Assembly: GCF_016464705.1 (NCBI RefSeq)
Contig: NZ_JAEHOB010000006.1
Coordinates: forward strand, 186,001 to 250,000
Source: Qaidamihabitans albus
GTDB lineage: Bacteria > Actinomycetota > Actinomycetes > Mycobacteriales > Pseudonocardiaceae
Direction: 5' to 3'
DNA: 64,000 bases
The position numbers were made by a program, and so were the translations under genes. The notes below the pieces were generated by a model. It made no database searches and was not told where the DNA came from. It saw only the letters and a list, made by a program, of their open reading frames with translations. This document shows, in pieces, positions 63,402-64,000 of this stretch. Position 1 is the stretch's first letter; each line of letters begins with the position of its first letter.

Positions 63402-64000
63402 ATGTCTCTCCGAGAGCAGAGCCGGACCGAGGGCTCGATGCAGATTCCACCGCAACGGGCCGCGGAGACGGCGCCCGTGCACGGTGCCGTGATGACGACG
63501 ACGGCCGGAATGCTCGTCGCCACCCTCCGGATCGCCACGGGCCTGGTGTTCCTGTGGGCCTTCCTGGACAAGACGTTCGGCTGGGGCTACGCCACGGCCG
63601 CCGACAAGGCATGGGTCAACGGCGGCTCGCCGACCGAGGGGTTCCTGAGCCGCGTCGAGGTGGGGCCGTTCGCGGAGACGCTGCGGTCGTGGGCGGGCGC
63701 GGGCTGGGCCGACTGGCTGTTCATGCTCGGCCTCGGGGGCATCGCCGTGGCCCTGCTGCTCGGCGTGTGCCTGCGGCTCGCGGCGGTCGCCGGAACCGTG
63801 ATGATGCTGCTCATGTGGGCGGCCGAATGGCCGCTCGACCGGGTCACCGAGGCCGGCGAGCCCACGATGTCCACCAACCCGCTCATCGAGTACCACATCA
63901 TCTACGCGCTGGTGCTGATCGTGCTGGCGGCCGTGTACGCCGGCAACACGTGGGGCCTCGGCCGGCGGTGGGCCGACCTCGGCTTCGTGCGGCGGAACCA
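63402..64000 (+). CDS. DoxX/thiosulfate:quinone oxidoreductase-like membrane protein, cut by window end
   Basis: A membrane protein with at least four hydrophobic segments: MLVATLRIATGLVFLWAFLD, WLFMLGLGGIAVALLLGVCL, AAVAGTVMMLLMWAAEWP and HIIYALVLIVLAAVYAGN. FLDKTFGWGY resembles DoxX/DoxD family proteins that work with quinones or oxidative stress. No signal sequence. The window ends after 199 full codons without a stop; the family length would be reached soon after. It reads away from the AdhA gene with a DosR-type box between. Confidence 0.75.
   Translation, partial: MSLREQSRTEGSMQIPPQRAAETAPVHGAVMTTTAGMLVATLRIATGLVFLWAFLDKTFGWGYATAADKAWVNGGSPTEGFLSRVEVGPFAETLRSWAGAGWADWLFMLGLGGIAVALLLGVCLRLAAVAGTVMMLLMWAAEWPLDRVTEAGEPTMSTNPLIEYHIIYALVLIVLAAVYAGNTWGLGRRWADLGFVRRN

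Overview
The window is high-GC actinobacterial DNA, most like a member of the Pseudonocardiaceae or a close relative. The evidence is heavy GTG/TTG start use, an F420-type oxidoreductase, a CebR/CebEFG sugar locus, a Zur-type ribosomal-protein operon and a DosR/DosS dormancy gene set. Assignments come from reading the protein sequences and comparing them with remembered families; no database search was run.

Layout. 1-5 kb: gcvH, a CDP-alcohol phosphatidyltransferase, an acyl-CoA synthetase with an enoyl-CoA hydratase, and an alpha/beta hydrolase. 5-8.6 kb: a zinc-starvation block in which rpmB-rpmG-rpsN-rpsR (all without zinc ribbons) read leftward from a Zur-like box into an ankyrin gene and a fused siroheme/uroporphyrinogen methyltransferase gene; facing them is a broken mrf-like gene. 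8.7-17 kb: a PLP decarboxylase with an MFS transporter, an LLM oxidoreductase, an MpaB-type oxygenase with a divergent TetR, and the acetaldehyde dehydrogenase/4-hydroxy-2-oxovalerate aldolase pair with a divergent IclR. 17-25.5 kb: sugar use, with xylA and a divergent ROK regulator, then cebE-cebF-cebG-bglC-cebR under two CebR boxes. 25.5-28.4 kb: single genes. 28.4-35 kb: a homogentisate operon (MBL protein, FAD monooxygenase, hmgA, unknown protein, fahA) with a divergent MarR regulator and a palindromic operator.

35-64 kb is a dormancy island. It holds DevR/DosR- and DosS-like regulators, three Acg-type nitroreductase-like proteins, phosphoketolase plus acetate kinase, cytochrome bd genes, four universal stress proteins, two CBS proteins, a CtpF-like P-type ATPase, a wax ester synthase/DGAT, an Rv2004c-like kinase, a zinc alcohol dehydrogenase and a DoxX-like membrane protein. 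Seven 14-bp sites close to GGGNCNTTCGGCCC lie in the divergent or upstream gaps. Five of them end 58-60 nt from a start codon, which argues that one regulator binds them all. The expected outcome is redox balancing, ATP from acetyl phosphate and storage-lipid synthesis under low oxygen.

Three kinds of damage or repeat stand out. The cyd locus is scrambled: cydA is frameshifted, about 470 bp carrying the cydA 3' end and cydB 5' end is inverted, and CydD has lost its N-terminus. The mrf-like gene has two compensating frameshifts and a foreign-looking tail. Five copies of a 44-46 bp palindrome, one 49-bp palindrome of another family and a 13-bp tandem array sit at gene ends.
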